Source: Robertmurraya siralis (GTDB taxonomy: Bacteria > Bacillota > Bacilli > Bacillales > Cytobacillaceae). From it: DNA of 64,000 nucleotides. The stretch spans positions 62,001 to 126,000 of the forward strand of contig NZ_SWLZ01000001.1 in the NCBI RefSeq assembly GCF_005502275.1, given 5' to 3'. How positions within the stretch are numbered: the first letter of the stretch is position 1; each line of letters starts with the position of its first letter. A program made the position numbers and the translations under genes. Of this stretch, positions 46,794 to 56,653 are shown piece after piece. The notes under the pieces were generated by a model. It searched no databases. It saw only the letters and a list, made by a program, of their open reading frames with translations, and was not told the DNA's origin.

Positions 46794-48389
46794 TTATTCT
46801 TCTATCGAAATGTTGACCCCGTTTGGACTGACAACAGAAATTGTTCCATCTGGAGAAAGGTTGAATCCTTTTACCTTTGGGTTGATGCCTGTTGCAATAT
46901 CTAAGTAGTCGAATTCAATAGTAGCGTAATCATTTAAGATTTCTGTGACTGCCTCTTGATATAACTTAGCCCGTTCTTCTTGGTCCACTGTCTCAGATAC
47001 CGCTCTGTCTAGTAATTGATCAACTTTTTCATTAGTGTAAGCTTTTCCATTTCCGTTGCTTCCTACTTGGTCAGAGTGAAAGCGTGGGTTAAGGAAGAAA
47101 TATGGGTCAGGATACCAAGACCATCCACCGATGTTCATTGGCGCGTTATTTTTAGAGATTGTTTCTGTTAATGTTCCCCATTCAGAGACCTTGATATTAA
47201 CATCAATATTTAGATTTTTTTTCATTTGATTTTGGAAGATCGTAGCATAGTTTTGGCGCGTTTCTAATACGTAAAGATCAATTTCAAATCCACCAGCATA
47301 TTCAGTTTCATCTAAGATTTTTTTCGCTTCCTCAGGGTTATACTCTGGTCGCAATGATTCGAAAGATTGATCATAGCCCCAAGAGCTTTTTGGGAGTGGA
47401 CCGTATGCTGGAGTCCCACCGCCCCATTGGTGAACACCTTGAACAATTTCGTCGATGTTAGTAGCTTTTGAAATAGCTTCCCTGACTTTCGGATTTGCTG
47501 TAGGACCTTGTTTGTAGTTCATGTCAAGATACGTAATAGAAAGACCTGGAGTTGAAAGCAATTCTAGATTTTCATCACGTTCAATGACTTCTCGATTTTG
47601 CCCTTTAATATCTGTAGCAATATCTATATCACCGGAACGTAAAGCATTCGTCATCATGGACTGATCAGAAATAAATTTATAAGTTACCCCATCTAAATTA
47701 GGCTCTTCACCCCAGTAGTTTTCATGCTTTACTAAATCTACTTGTTGATCTGTTTTCCACTCTTTAAGCATAAAGGGCCCCGTCCCGACTAAGTGTGCCC
47801 CAAATTGATCGCCCCAACCTTCGACCTCTTCTTTTGGAATGATGATATTTCCTTGGTCAGTTAGCATAGCCAGTAAAGCTGAATTAGGAGCCACTAAGTG
47901 GATTACTACTTCAAACTCACTCACAACTTCGACACCTGCGACACCAGATAGACGATTTTGTGCTGATTTATTAGCGGAGCGTTCTAAGCTGTATTTCACA
48001 TCTTCTGCCGTCATTAGTCTACCATCTTGATATTCACCTGGTTGGAAATGTACATCATCTCTCAATTTAAATGTGTAGGACATCATATCATCAGCTGCTT
48101 CCCATTCAGTTGCTAATGACGGTACGAAGCTCTGTAAATCTTTATCATAGACAATTAATGTATCCGCAATTGAACGCATGATTTGAGATTCATATACGCC
48201 AGTGTATAGGGTCGGATCTAAAGTGGCTGCATTAGATGATAGGCCGATATTTAAAACACCGCCGCTATTACTTGAACTTTCATTTTCAGTACCTTTATTT
48301 TCCGTTGAATTTTCTCCAGAAGAACATGCTGCTAATACCATCGTGATGATCATAGACAATAGTGCTAATCTCCATATTTTCTTTTTCAC
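46794..48389 (-). CDS. ABC transporter substrate-binding protein, family 5
   Basis: 531-residue lipoprotein. The signal peptide ends in the lipobox VLAAC (Cys at about residue 22). The family-5 signature, SNAATLDPTLYTGVYESQIMRS and the later YSLERS, GTGPF, TNAL segments, is present. It captures peptides or similar ligands outside for the permeases encoded divergently at 48610. Placed on the opposite strand to the transporter genes, which is unusual. The intergenic region holds the two repeats described at 48412 and 48560. Confidence 0.92.
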   Translation of the reverse strand: MKKKIWRLALLSMIITMVLAACSSGENSTENKGTENESSSNSGGVLNIGLSSNAATLDPTLYTGVYESQIMRSIADTLIVYDKDLQSFVPSLATEWEAADDMMSYTFKLRDDVHFQPGEYQDGRLMTAEDVKYSLERSANKSAQNRLSGVAGVEVVSEFEVVIHLVAPNSALLAMLTDQGNIIIPKEEVEGWGDQFGAHLVGTGPFMLKEWKTDQQVDLVKHENYWGEEPNLDGVTYKFISDQSMMTNALRSGDIDIATDIKGQNREVIERDENLELLSTPGLSITYLDMNYKQGPTANPKVREAISKATNIDEIVQGVHQWGGGTPAYGPLPKSSWGYDQSFESLRPEYNPEEAKKILDETEYAGGFEIDLYVLETRQNYATIFQNQMKKNLNIDVNIKVSEWGTLTETISKNNAPMNIGGWSWYPDPYFFLNPRFHSDQVGSNGNGKAYTNEKVDQLLDRAVSETVDQEERAKLYQEAVTEILNDYATIEFDYLDIATGINPKVKGFNLSPDGTISVVSPNGVNISIEE

Positions 48390-48411
48390 TAGTTTTCCCC
48401 CTTTTTAATTG

Positions 48412-48594
48412 ATTCACATAGTGATACAAAAGTTCAAATAATGAATATATAAATAATTTACACAAAATTTTTAATAATGTAAATATAAATTGTTTGGTAT
48501 AGTCAAAAAATTTTTAATTTTACTTTACGAACAAAAAAAAGGATGATAACATTCTATTAATTCACATAATAAAACAATAGTTCAGATAATGAAT
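48412..48594. promoter_or_regulatory. Two 35-bp direct repeats with TTCA-N5-TGAA core
   Basis: 48412-48446 and 48560-48594 agree at 30 of 35 positions or more and have the same orientation. Each contains TTCA-N5-TGAA (48433-48445 and 48581-48593). They flank the divergent promoters, the second ending right before the ribosome binding site of the permease gene. A suitable binding site for the IclR regulator at 54888. Confidence 0.6.
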
Positions 48595-48609
48595 CAAGGA
48601 GGGGATATT

Positions 48610-49575
48610 TTGAAAGGTTTTCTCTATAAAAGAATACTGCAACTAATACCGACTTTATTAATCGTAGCGATTATCGTTTTTTTTATAACTAGAATGTTAC
48701 CAGGTGATCCAGCTGCCGTTATGCTTGGGCCACAGGCAAGTGCGGAGGATATAGCGGCGTATTCGGAAAAGCTGGGGTTAAATGAACCACTTCACAAACA
48801 GTTTTTTGATTATTTAATAAACTTAGCGACGTTCGATTTTGGAAATTCACTTACGTATAACCGGCCAATTATGGATTTAATTATTGAACGTTTTCCTAAC
48901 ACTATTATTCTTGCAGTCAGTGCTTTATTGCTAGCGGTAATGATTGGTGTGCCAGCAGGGATTATTGCAGCAAGAAAACAAAACACCATTATCGATTACT
49001 CTGTTACAACTCTCTCTTTAATTGGGGTTTCGATGCCGATATTTTGGTTAGGTGTCATGTTAGTTCTCTATTTTAGTGTTAATTTAGGATGGTTTCCTGC
49101 AACAGGAATGGGATCTCTTGAGGAAGGGTTCGGGAGCTTTATCCGCCATCTAATCTTGCCTAGTGTGGCATTGGCGACTATCCCTACTGCTGAGTTTGCG
49201 AGAATTATACGTTCAAGTATGCTGGAAACCATTTCACAGGATTATATAAAAACAGCACGTTCAAAAGGATTAAAAGAATTCAAAGTGATTAATAAACATG
49301 CTTTTAAAAATGCGTTGACCCCTTTATTAACAGTTATCGGATTGCAATTTTCTGGCTTATTAGGTGGGGCTGTATTAACTGAAACAATTTTTAGTTGGCC
49401 AGGAATGGGGTTATTGATCGTAGATGCGATAGAAAAGCGAGATTTTGTCGTCGTTCAGAGCACAGTTATTTTCATCGCCGTTATATACGTAGTGATTAAC
49501 TTAATCGTTGATATCCTCTATAAAGTTGTGAATCCAAAAGTTAATCTTGACTCCAATAGTGGAGGTGGAAAGTAA
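48610..49575 (+). CDS. ABC transporter permease, DppB/OppB type
   Basis: 321-residue permease of the DppB type: the N-terminal FLYKRILQLIPTLL helix, then PGDPAA, LGLNEPL and the EAA-like loop FARIIRSSMLETISQDYIKTARSKG. Six transmembrane helices. Start TTG 48610 has GGAGGGG 6 nt before it; ATG 48589 would include it. It forms the channel with the next permease. The first gene of the plus-strand operon. Confidence 0.93.
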   Translation: MKGFLYKRILQLIPTLLIVAIIVFFITRMLPGDPAAVMLGPQASAEDIAAYSEKLGLNEPLHKQFFDYLINLATFDFGNSLTYNRPIMDLIIERFPNTIILAVSALLLAVMIGVPAGIIAARKQNTIIDYSVTTLSLIGVSMPIFWLGVMLVLYFSVNLGWFPATGMGSLEEGFGSFIRHLILPSVALATIPTAEFARIIRSSMLETISQDYIKTARSKGLKEFKVINKHAFKNALTPLLTVIGLQFSGLLGGAVLTETIFSWPGMGLLIVDAIEKRDFVVVQSTVIFIAVIYVVINLIVDILYKVVNPKVNLDSNSGGGK

Positions 49576-49577
49576 GA

Positions 49578-50471
49578 ATGAACAATGTTCAAGGAATCGA
49601 AGAAGCGAGAGACATTCAATATAGAAAATCAAAAAAAGAACAATCCTTTATTCGTAAATTGCTGCGAAATCGTTTTGCTGCACTCGGATTATTTGTGATC
49701 TTACTTTTAACGGCGACAGCAATTTTTGCCCCGTATTTCGCAACTCATGATCCGTATGAGATGGATGTCACAAAAACATTATTAGGACCAGGAGAGGACG
49801 GCCACATTTTAGGAACAGACAGCTACGGACGCGATACTTTTAGTCGGATTGTATTTGGTGCCCGAATATCGCTATTAGTTGGAGTTGCTGCTGTATTATT
49901 TGGAGCTGTCCTTGGATCATTACTAGGGTTAATTTCGGGTTATTTCGGAGGAAGAACAGACGCTATTATCATGCGAATTATTGATGGAATGATGGCTTTT
50001 CCGTTTATCTTATTAGCTATCGTCTTAATGACTGTTTTAGGACAAGGGTTAGTGAATGTCATCATTGCGATCGGAATATCGAATATTCCTGGTTTTGCTA
50101 GGGTTGTTAGAGGTCAAGTCTTAACTGTTAAAGAATCAGAATTTATAGAAGTAACTCGTTCCTTAGGAGCTAAGCACGGAAGAATTTTATTTAAACATGT
50201 CGTTCCCAATAGTGTTGCTCCTTTAATCGTTTATGCAACGATGAGTGTTGCGGGAGCGATCATATCAGAGGCATCATTGAGTTTCTTAGGATTGGGAGTA
50301 CAGCCACCAACTGCATCTTGGGGTAGCATGCTTCAAGAAGGTAAGAACTTTCTCGTGCTAAGTCCAGAACTAGCAACTTTTTCTGGGTTAGTCATTTTGA
50401 TTACAGTACTAGGTATTAATCTATTTGGGGATGGATTGAGGGACGCTCTTGATCCAAAAATGAAGTTATAG
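49578..50471 (+). CDS. ABC transporter permease, DppC/OppC type
   Basis: 297 residues. The OppC motif HILGTDSYGRDTFSRIVFGARISL, then five to six helices, and the EAA loop REVRGQVLTVKESEFIEVTRSLGA. The partner of the permease 2 bp upstream; ends 18 bp before the first ATPase. ATG 49578 has GGAGGTGGAAAG upstream. Typical length. Confidence 0.95.
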   Translation: MNNVQGIEEARDIQYRKSKKEQSFIRKLLRNRFAALGLFVILLLTATAIFAPYFATHDPYEMDVTKTLLGPGEDGHILGTDSYGRDTFSRIVFGARISLLVGVAAVLFGAVLGSLLGLISGYFGGRTDAIIMRIIDGMMAFPFILLAIVLMTVLGQGLVNVIIAIGISNIPGFARVVRGQVLTVKESEFIEVTRSLGAKHGRILFKHVVPNSVAPLIVYATMSVAGAIISEASLSFLGLGVQPPTASWGSMLQEGKNFLVLSPELATFSGLVILITVLGINLFGDGLRDALDPKMKL

Positions 50472-50489
50472 GATGGGGGTGGCAAAAGT

Positions 50490-51515
50490 ATGTCAGAACC
50501 AATTTTAAGTGTAAAAGATTTACAAATCGAATTTAAATCTGGATCCATTGTTACGAAAGCGGTAAATGGGGTTACTTTCTCACTAAATGAGAATGAAAGT
50601 TTAGGCATTGTTGGAGAGTCTGGTTCTGGTAAAAGTGTGACAGCGACTTCCATCCTGCGTCTTATACCGAATCCTCCAGGGAAAATAACAGGTGGAGAGA
50701 TTATTTTTAAAGGTAAAAACTTATTGACATTATCAAATCGGGAAATAAGAGAGATTCGCGGAAATGAAATATCAATGATCTTTCAAGACCCTTCAACTAG
50801 TTTAAATCCAGTATTTACGGTTGGGAATCAAATTATTGAATCGATTCGAACACATAAGGCTGTTTCGAAAAAAGAAGCAAGAGAATTAGCGATTAAAATG
50901 TTAGAGTTGGTCGGTATACCAGCTCCGGAAAAAAGGATTGATATGTATCCGCACGAATTTTCTGGGGGAATGCGTCAACGAGTGATGATTGCCATCGCTT
51001 TATCATGTGATCCAAAGCTTTTAATAGCTGATGAGCCAACGACTGCATTAGATGTAACCGTACAAGCTCAAATACTGAATCTAATGAAGGAATTACAAGC
51101 AAAGTTAAACATGTCGATCATTATGATTACACATGATCTAGGGGTAGTATGGGAAACATGTGACAAAATCATCGTCATGTATGCAGGGAGAGTAGTAGAA
51201 TCGGGGACGGTAGCGGAGCTATATAAGAACTCGTTGCATCCGTATACATGGGGGTTATTAGACTCACAAATTACTGAATCTCAAAATAATTTGAAACCAC
51301 TGGCTACAATCCCTGGTAGTCCGCCTGACTTGAGCTTCGAAGTCAAAGGATGTCCATTTGTAGAGCGTTGTCCGTACGCTCAAACTGTATGTTTTGAGAA
51401 GACCCCTCAGTTAATGGAACCAACGAAGGGACATGCGGTTGCTTGTCATTTTCAAACATCGGATCAGAAGCTGGAACGAAAGGAGGATGCATATTTTGAT
51501 GGAAGCACTACTTGA
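50490..51515 (+). CDS. ABC transporter ATP-binding protein, DppD/OppD type
   Basis: 341 residues. Walker A GESGSGKS, signature SGGMRQRV, Walker B LLIADEP, and the OppD-type C-terminal CPFVERCPYAQTVC. The ATPase of the peptide importer, working with the second one at 51499. Starts at ATG 50490 after GGATGGGGGTGG. Overlaps the next gene by 17 bp. Confidence 0.95.
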   Translation: MSEPILSVKDLQIEFKSGSIVTKAVNGVTFSLNENESLGIVGESGSGKSVTATSILRLIPNPPGKITGGEIIFKGKNLLTLSNREIREIRGNEISMIFQDPSTSLNPVFTVGNQIIESIRTHKAVSKKEARELAIKMLELVGIPAPEKRIDMYPHEFSGGMRQRVMIAIALSCDPKLLIADEPTTALDVTVQAQILNLMKELQAKLNMSIIMITHDLGVVWETCDKIIVMYAGRVVESGTVAELYKNSLHPYTWGLLDSQITESQNNLKPLATIPGSPPDLSFEVKGCPFVERCPYAQTVCFEKTPQLMEPTKGHAVACHFQTSDQKLERKEDAYFDGSTT

Positions 51516-52467
51516 AGTTAAGGATTTGAAAAAGCATTTTCCAGTATCAAATCATATTCCGTTTAAAAAATCAACGCAAAGTGTTAAAGCAGTTGATGGC
51601 GTTAATTTTAAAGTTTATCCGGGCGAGACTTTAGGAATCGTCGGTGAATCAGGCTGTGGTAAATCTACGATGGCGCGTCTTGTTAATCAATTGATCAAGC
51701 CAACTAGTGGCGAGGTTAATTTCAAAAAGAAAAACCTGATTGAAATGGATGCACGAACATTAAGAGCGACACGAAAGAAAATTCAAATGATCTTTCAAGA
51801 TCCTTATGCTTCCCTTGATCCCCGCTTGAAAATTGGTGAACTAATCGCAGAGCCTCTTGTCATTCACAATGTAGGGAACAAAGAAAGCAGGAGAGAACGA
51901 GTAGAAGAATTGCTTGAAACGGTAGGTCTAAACAAAAGATATGCGGCACGATATCCTCATGAATTTTCTGGGGGGCAAAGACAGCGTATCAATATAGCTA
52001 GAGCATTAGCTCTGCATCCCGAGTTAGTCATATGTGATGAGCCTGTTTCGGCATTAGATGTTTCTGTCCAAGCACAGGTTATTAATCTATTAAAAAAATT
52101 GCAAAAAGAATTTAATTTAACATATATATTTATTTCGCATGATTTAAATGTCGTACGTTATATGTGTGATCGAATTGCCGTGATGTATTTAGGAAAAATT
52201 GTAGAAATTGGAACATATGAAGAAATTTATTCAAATCCCCGACATCCATATACAAAGGCTTTATTTTCAGCAATTCCTAAAGAAAATCCTTTTGAAGAAA
52301 AAGAGCGTATCATCTTAAAAGGGCAGGTTCCAAGTCCGCTCAATCCGCCTTCTGGCTGCAGCTTCCACGAACGTTGCCCATTCGCGGTAGATATTTGTAA
52401 AACAACAGTACCAAAAGTGGTGACACCAGAAAATACACATCAAGTATCATGTCATTTAATTAACTAA
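51499..52467 (+). CDS. ABC transporter ATP-binding protein, DppF/OppF type
   Basis: 322 residues. Walker A GESGCGKS, signature SGGQRQRI, Walker B LVICDEP and the OppF-type C-terminal CSFHERCPFAVDIC. Start ATG 51499 (or TTG 51496) after AGGAGG at 51481-51486. Overlaps the preceding ATPase. Completes the peptide transporter. Confidence 0.94.
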   Translation: MEALLEVKDLKKHFPVSNHIPFKKSTQSVKAVDGVNFKVYPGETLGIVGESGCGKSTMARLVNQLIKPTSGEVNFKKKNLIEMDARTLRATRKKIQMIFQDPYASLDPRLKIGELIAEPLVIHNVGNKESRRERVEELLETVGLNKRYAARYPHEFSGGQRQRINIARALALHPELVICDEPVSALDVSVQAQVINLLKKLQKEFNLTYIFISHDLNVVRYMCDRIAVMYLGKIVEIGTYEEIYSNPRHPYTKALFSAIPKENPFEEKERIILKGQVPSPLNPPSGCSFHERCPFAVDICKTTVPKVVTPENTHQVSCHLIN

Positions 52468-52483
52468 TTTTGGAGGTATAAAG

Positions 52484-53419
52484 ATGTCATTAAAATATGT
52501 AATGGAAATGTACGAAATAATGGATGATCAAACGGTAACAGGAGAAAAAGTGAAAGAGTATTTGTCTAGCATTAGTAAAAACGGGCAAATCGCAATTCAC
52601 ACGATTGAAGGAAAAGAGGGCTCAACTGATTTCATTAAAGTAGTGGTTCCGGGGAAAAATGGAAAATCAAAAGGTGGAAGTGCGCCAACCCTTGGAATAA
52701 TTGGACGATTAGGAGGAATTGGAGCACGTCCAGAAATGATAGGCTATGTATCAGATGGTGATGGTGCACTAACGAGTATGTCATCTGCTGCGAAACTTTT
52801 GGACATGTCAAATAAAGGTGATCAATTAGAGGGTGATGTCATATTAACAACACATATTTGTCCAAATGCACCAACGAGACCGCATGATCCTGTTCCATTC
52901 ATGGATTCCCCTGTAGATATTTTAACAATGAATGAATATGAAGTGACAGAGGAAATGGATGCCATTCTTTCTGTTGATACGACAAAAGGAAATCAAATTA
53001 TTAATCATCGAGGTTTTGCAATTACTCCGACTGTAAAAGAAGGCTATATTCTTAAAGTAAGCGATGACCTCCTTCATATTTATTCACAATCAGTTGGAAA
53101 ATTACCTGTTACAATGCCAATTACCACACAAGACATTACACCTTATGGGAATGGTGTTTATCATATTAACAGTATCCTTCAGCCAGCCGTTGCGACGGAC
53201 AAACCTGTAGTGGGTGTTGCAATAACGGCTGAAACTGCTGTTGCAGGATGTGGTACCGGTGCAAGTCGCGTCACGGATGTGGAAGAAGCGGTTCGCTATT
53301 GTATCGAGGTAGCCAAAATGTTTGGTCAATCAAAATGTAATTTCTACGACGAACAGGAGTTCAATCATTTAGAAAAGTTATATGGGAAGATGACACATTT
53401 ACAATCATTAGGAAATTAA
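52484..53419 (+). CDS. DUF1177 protein
   Basis: 311 residues of the DUF1177 family. The VVVPGKNGKSKGGSAPTLGIIGRLGG block, HICPNAPTRPHDPVPFMDSP and ILSVDTTKGN are conserved. The function is not known; members of this family sit beside peptide transporters, AroM and peptidases. HICPNAPT with Cys and His, and DT-K-N, look like parts of an enzyme site, perhaps a metal or racemase site. It follows OppF by 16 bp and is upstream of the M20 peptidase. Confidence 0.85.
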   Translation: MSLKYVMEMYEIMDDQTVTGEKVKEYLSSISKNGQIAIHTIEGKEGSTDFIKVVVPGKNGKSKGGSAPTLGIIGRLGGIGARPEMIGYVSDGDGALTSMSSAAKLLDMSNKGDQLEGDVILTTHICPNAPTRPHDPVPFMDSPVDILTMNEYEVTEEMDAILSVDTTKGNQIINHRGFAITPTVKEGYILKVSDDLLHIYSQSVGKLPVTMPITTQDITPYGNGVYHINSILQPAVATDKPVVGVAITAETAVAGCGTGASRVTDVEEAVRYCIEVAKMFGQSKCNFYDEQEFNHLEKLYGKMTHLQSLGN

Positions 53420-53534
53420 AAATAATTTCATTATCTCGCATTTAATCTTAATTTAGTAAATGCTCAGATAAAAGCTTAAATGTAATGCGGTTGTACATCC
53501 TAAAAATCAATTCAAGTAGGAGGCTAATGATAGA
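53420..53534. other. Short gap inside the peptide operon
   Basis: 115 bp between DUF1177 and the M20 peptidase. AGTAGGAGG at about 53515 is the site of the latter. No terminator is visible, so transcription probably continues. Confidence 0.4.
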
Positions 53535-54815
53535 ATGACCGGAAAACAAGAACTAAAAAACTATTTAATTCAAGAAATAGAAAACCATAAAGATGAATTA
53601 ATCGACTTATGTAGTCAACTAATTAAAATTCCTAGTGAAAATCCACCAGGAGATTCAACAGAGATTACTACTTTTATTGATCAATATTTGAAAAATGTGG
53701 GAGCAGAAACTGCTTGGCATGAGGCAACAGATAAAATGTACAATCTGGTTTCAACGATTGGCGAAAATAAAGGTGGAAAACACTTAATTTATTGTGGTCA
53801 TTCTGATGTCGTTCCGACAGGTGATCACACAAAATGGGATTTCAATCCTACTTCTGGTGAAGTTGTAGATGGATGGTTGCTTGGACGTGGTGCTAGTGAT
53901 ATGAAGGCTGGTTTGGGAGGGATCATTTTTACATTTGCGCTCTTAAAAAAGTTAAATATCAACCTCCCGGGTCAATTGACCTTAGCCATTGTCCCTGATG
54001 AAGAGACAGGTGGAGAATTTGGTGTTCCTTGGTTATTAGAACGCAAAATTATTCAAGGAGATGGCTGTTTAATAGCGGAGCCTTCCTCTCGCTATAATCC
54101 TACACTTGGTCAGAAGGGTTCATACTGGTTTAAGCTCAAAGTATATGGAGAACCAGGGCATGGTAGTCTATCCCCGCTGGCTGGAAATAATGCCATTATT
54201 AATATGATTAATGCGATTAATGAAATCCGAAAATTATGGGAATTAGATATTGACATACCTGAAGAGGTTATGCCATTAATAGAGAGATCGAAGAGATATA
54301 TGCGAGAAGTTGAAAAGGATCGTGAGCCTTTTCAAGCCGTACTAGATCATGTCACTGTAAATATCGGGAAGATTCAAGGTGGGACAAAATCAAATATGAT
54401 TCCCGAGAGCTGTGAAGTAGAAGTTGATTGCAGACTTCCGTTCGGTATTACTCAGGAGGAGGTAACAGCATTTTTACACGAAAAGCTCAATTCATTAGGA
54501 ATTGAATATGAATTGACTCGTTTTGGCTTCCGCAGTAATGCCAACTATACAAGCGACGAAGAACCTATATGTAAAGCCATTGTCGATAATATTACCCACG
54601 TGACAGGACATGAGGCCTATGGTGTCATGCAATGGGCCAGCAGTGATGCTCGCCATTTTAGAAATCATCATATTCCGGTACTTCAATATGGACCTGCTTA
54701 TTTGCCAAGTATTCACGGTTATAATGAGAAAGTGAAGGTAGAAGATATTGTAAGATGTTGTAAGGTTTATATTGCTGCAGTCATTGACTACCTTTACGAA
54801 CAAGAAACAATGTAA
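53535..54815 (+). CDS. M20-family peptidase (ArgE/DapE type)
   Basis: 426-residue metallopeptidase of M20. The metal motifs are GHSDVVPTG, GRGASDMKAG, PDEETGGEFG and AEPS, with catalytic Glu in DEETGG. The dimerisation domain lies at about 190-300. The C-terminal H is in PSIHGYNE. It probably hydrolyses an N-acyl amino acid or dipeptide imported by the transporter. It precedes a strong terminator-like hairpin. Confidence 0.93.
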   Translation: MTGKQELKNYLIQEIENHKDELIDLCSQLIKIPSENPPGDSTEITTFIDQYLKNVGAETAWHEATDKMYNLVSTIGENKGGKHLIYCGHSDVVPTGDHTKWDFNPTSGEVVDGWLLGRGASDMKAGLGGIIFTFALLKKLNINLPGQLTLAIVPDEETGGEFGVPWLLERKIIQGDGCLIAEPSSRYNPTLGQKGSYWFKLKVYGEPGHGSLSPLAGNNAIINMINAINEIRKLWELDIDIPEEVMPLIERSKRYMREVEKDREPFQAVLDHVTVNIGKIQGGTKSNMIPESCEVEVDCRLPFGITQEEVTAFLHEKLNSLGIEYELTRFGFRSNANYTSDEEPICKAIVDNITHVTGHEAYGVMQWASSDARHFRNHHIPVLQYGPAYLPSIHGYNEKVKVEDIVRCCKVYIAAVIDYLYEQETM

Positions 54816-54824
54816 AATACTACT

Positions 54825-54870
54825 ATGGTGCATATTGGCATATTTCTAATATGCACCATTTATTATTTTT
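54825..54870 (+). terminator. Terminator between the M20 and IclR genes
   Basis: ATGGTGCATATT and AATATGCACCAT form a 12-bp perfect stem with an 11-nt loop, then a T-rich tail. It may limit readthrough into the regulator gene. Confidence 0.85.
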
Positions 54871-54887
54871 AGGAGGCAATTCTTTAG

Positions 54888-55652
54888 ATGTTGAAAACAT
54901 TGAGCCTATCATTAGAGGTATTAAAAATGTTTACAAAAGAAAAACCAACTTGGGGGGGAAGAGAATTAGCAGCTGCACTAAACGAAAATCATACGAAAAC
55001 CTATCGAATTTTAGAGACTTTCGAAAAGCACAAATTTTTAATCAAAAATAAAGAAACAAAGAAGTATTCGCTTGGGTTTGCTGTATGGGAACTTGCGAAT
55101 ACAGTAACAGAGCTTTTCAACATAAACGAACTAATACATCCCATTTTAGAAGATTTAAGTGAAAGCACGAATGAATCAACATTTTTAATGATAAAAGATG
55201 GAGATGAGGCAGTAACATTTGACGCAGTAGAGGCGAGAACAACAGTGAGATTTTCCGTTTCAATCGGAAGTCGCTCTCCCTTATATGCTGGCGCTTCATA
55301 TCGCTCCATATTAGCACATTTGCCGTCAGAATATATTGAGCAGTATTTAGAACGGGAACTGATTAAATACACGGATAAAACAATGGTAGACCCAAAGGTA
55401 ATTAAGGAAGATTTGGAGTTAATTCGTAAAAACGGATATGCTGTAAGCAAAGGTGAATATACGGAAGATGTGATTGCTGTTGCGATGCCGCTATTCTATA
55501 AAAATACGATATTTGGCTCGATTACTGTGTCAGGCCCAAAATACCGCATAAACGATGAACAGATCGAAATGTTTATTACAAGATTACAAGAAGCAAAAAA
55601 TGAAGTTGAAAAAGTGGTAGAAAAGCATGGAGCAAACTTTGGTTTATTTTAA
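54888..55652 (+). CDS. IclR-family transcriptional regulator
   Basis: 254 residues. The N-terminal winged helix (GRELAAALNENHTKTYRILETFEKH) is followed by the IclR effector domain: YSLGFAVWELA, LMIKDGDEAVTFDAVEA, VSIGSRSPLYAGASYRSILAHLP and AVSKGEYTEDVIAVAMPLF. It probably controls the peptide locus, through the repeats at 48412. It is located between the M20 and M29 genes. AGGAGG (54870-54875) is 11-12 nt before ATG 54888. Confidence 0.93.
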   Translation: MLKTLSLSLEVLKMFTKEKPTWGGRELAAALNENHTKTYRILETFEKHKFLIKNKETKKYSLGFAVWELANTVTELFNINELIHPILEDLSESTNESTFLMIKDGDEAVTFDAVEARTTVRFSVSIGSRSPLYAGASYRSILAHLPSEYIEQYLERELIKYTDKTMVDPKVIKEDLELIRKNGYAVSKGEYTEDVIAVAMPLFYKNTIFGSITVSGPKYRINDEQIEMFITRLQEAKNEVEKVVEKHGANFGLF

Positions 55653-55717
55653 AAGAGAACAGATCAGTAGTTTTTATTATGACCTTGCTCTCTTTGTAAA
55701 GAAAGGAGAAAGTAAAT

Positions 55718-56653
55718 ATGAGTTTAATAGAGAATGCCAAATCTGTTTTGCTACAAAATTTAACAGTTAAAACAAATGAATCCGTTCTCATTATTACGGA
55801 TGATGACAAAGAGGCAATTGCCAACTTATTCTATCAAGCTGGTAAAGGGGTTTCAAAAGAAGCTGTTCTAGTCAAAATGCCAACGCGAAATAAATCTGGT
55901 GAAGAACCTCCACAGATGATAAGTTCTTTAATGAAATGTGCTGACGTGATATTATGCGTGACTGAACATTCGTTGACACATACAAACGCTAGAAAGAATG
56001 CATCCGAATCTGGCGCGAGAATAGCGACGATGCCTGGAATTACGTTAGATATGCTGGAAAATGGTGCAATTACTGCTGATTATCATGAGGTTGAAGCACT
56101 TACGGAAATGTATGCTCAACGATTAGATCAAGGTGAAGAGGTCAGAATTGAGAAGGATGGACATGTGCTGACTTTCTCTATTAAAGGAAGGAAAGGAATT
56201 AGAAGTACAGGAGTTTTTAAGGAAAAAGGGGAGTCAGGGAACGTGCCGTCAGGGGAAAGTTATATTGCACCGATTGAAGACTCTGCGAATGGCAGCTTAC
56301 TGATTGATGGTTCGATCAGTAACATTGGTGTTCTTGATGAACCGATTATGTTAAAGATTGAACAAGGCCGATTGGTTCAGGCCACAGGTGAAACGGGGCA
56401 AAGATTACTGGATTTATTAGGTGATGGAGCTGGTAGAACGATCGCGGAATTTGGAATCGGTACCAATAAAAAAGCGAGGTTAACAGGAAACGTTTTAGAA
56501 GATGAAAAAGTATTTGGAACAGTACATATTGCATTTGGAAGCAATAAATCCTTTGGTGGTAGAACTGAAGCTGGTGTACATATCGACTGCGTCATGAAAG
56601 AGCCGATTGTATGGATTGATGCGGAGAATGTATTATCTTCCGCTTTAGGATAG
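55718..56653 (+). CDS. M29-family aminopeptidase-like protein
   Basis: 311 residues in the M29 (leucyl aminopeptidase/AmpS-type) family, shorter than typical AmpS (about 400). Candidate metal ligands are E in RTIAEFGIGTNKKA (about 245), the histidines of GTVHIAFGSNKSFGG and GVHIDCVM and the D in that last segment. It would release amino acids from peptides. AAAGGAG (55700-55706) is 12 nt before the ATG. Last gene of the locus. Confidence 0.85.
   Translation: MSLIENAKSVLLQNLTVKTNESVLIITDDDKEAIANLFYQAGKGVSKEAVLVKMPTRNKSGEEPPQMISSLMKCADVILCVTEHSLTHTNARKNASESGARIATMPGITLDMLENGAITADYHEVEALTEMYAQRLDQGEEVRIEKDGHVLTFSIKGRKGIRSTGVFKEKGESGNVPSGESYIAPIEDSANGSLLIDGSISNIGVLDEPIMLKIEQGRLVQATGETGQRLLDLLGDGAGRTIAEFGIGTNKKARLTGNVLEDEKVFGTVHIAFGSNKSFGGRTEAGVHIDCVMKEPIVWIDAENVLSSALG

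Noticed and set aside
54851-55051. ORF overlapping the IclR gene
   Set aside because: It is an out-of-frame shadow of the winged-helix region; the IclR frame is clearly coding.
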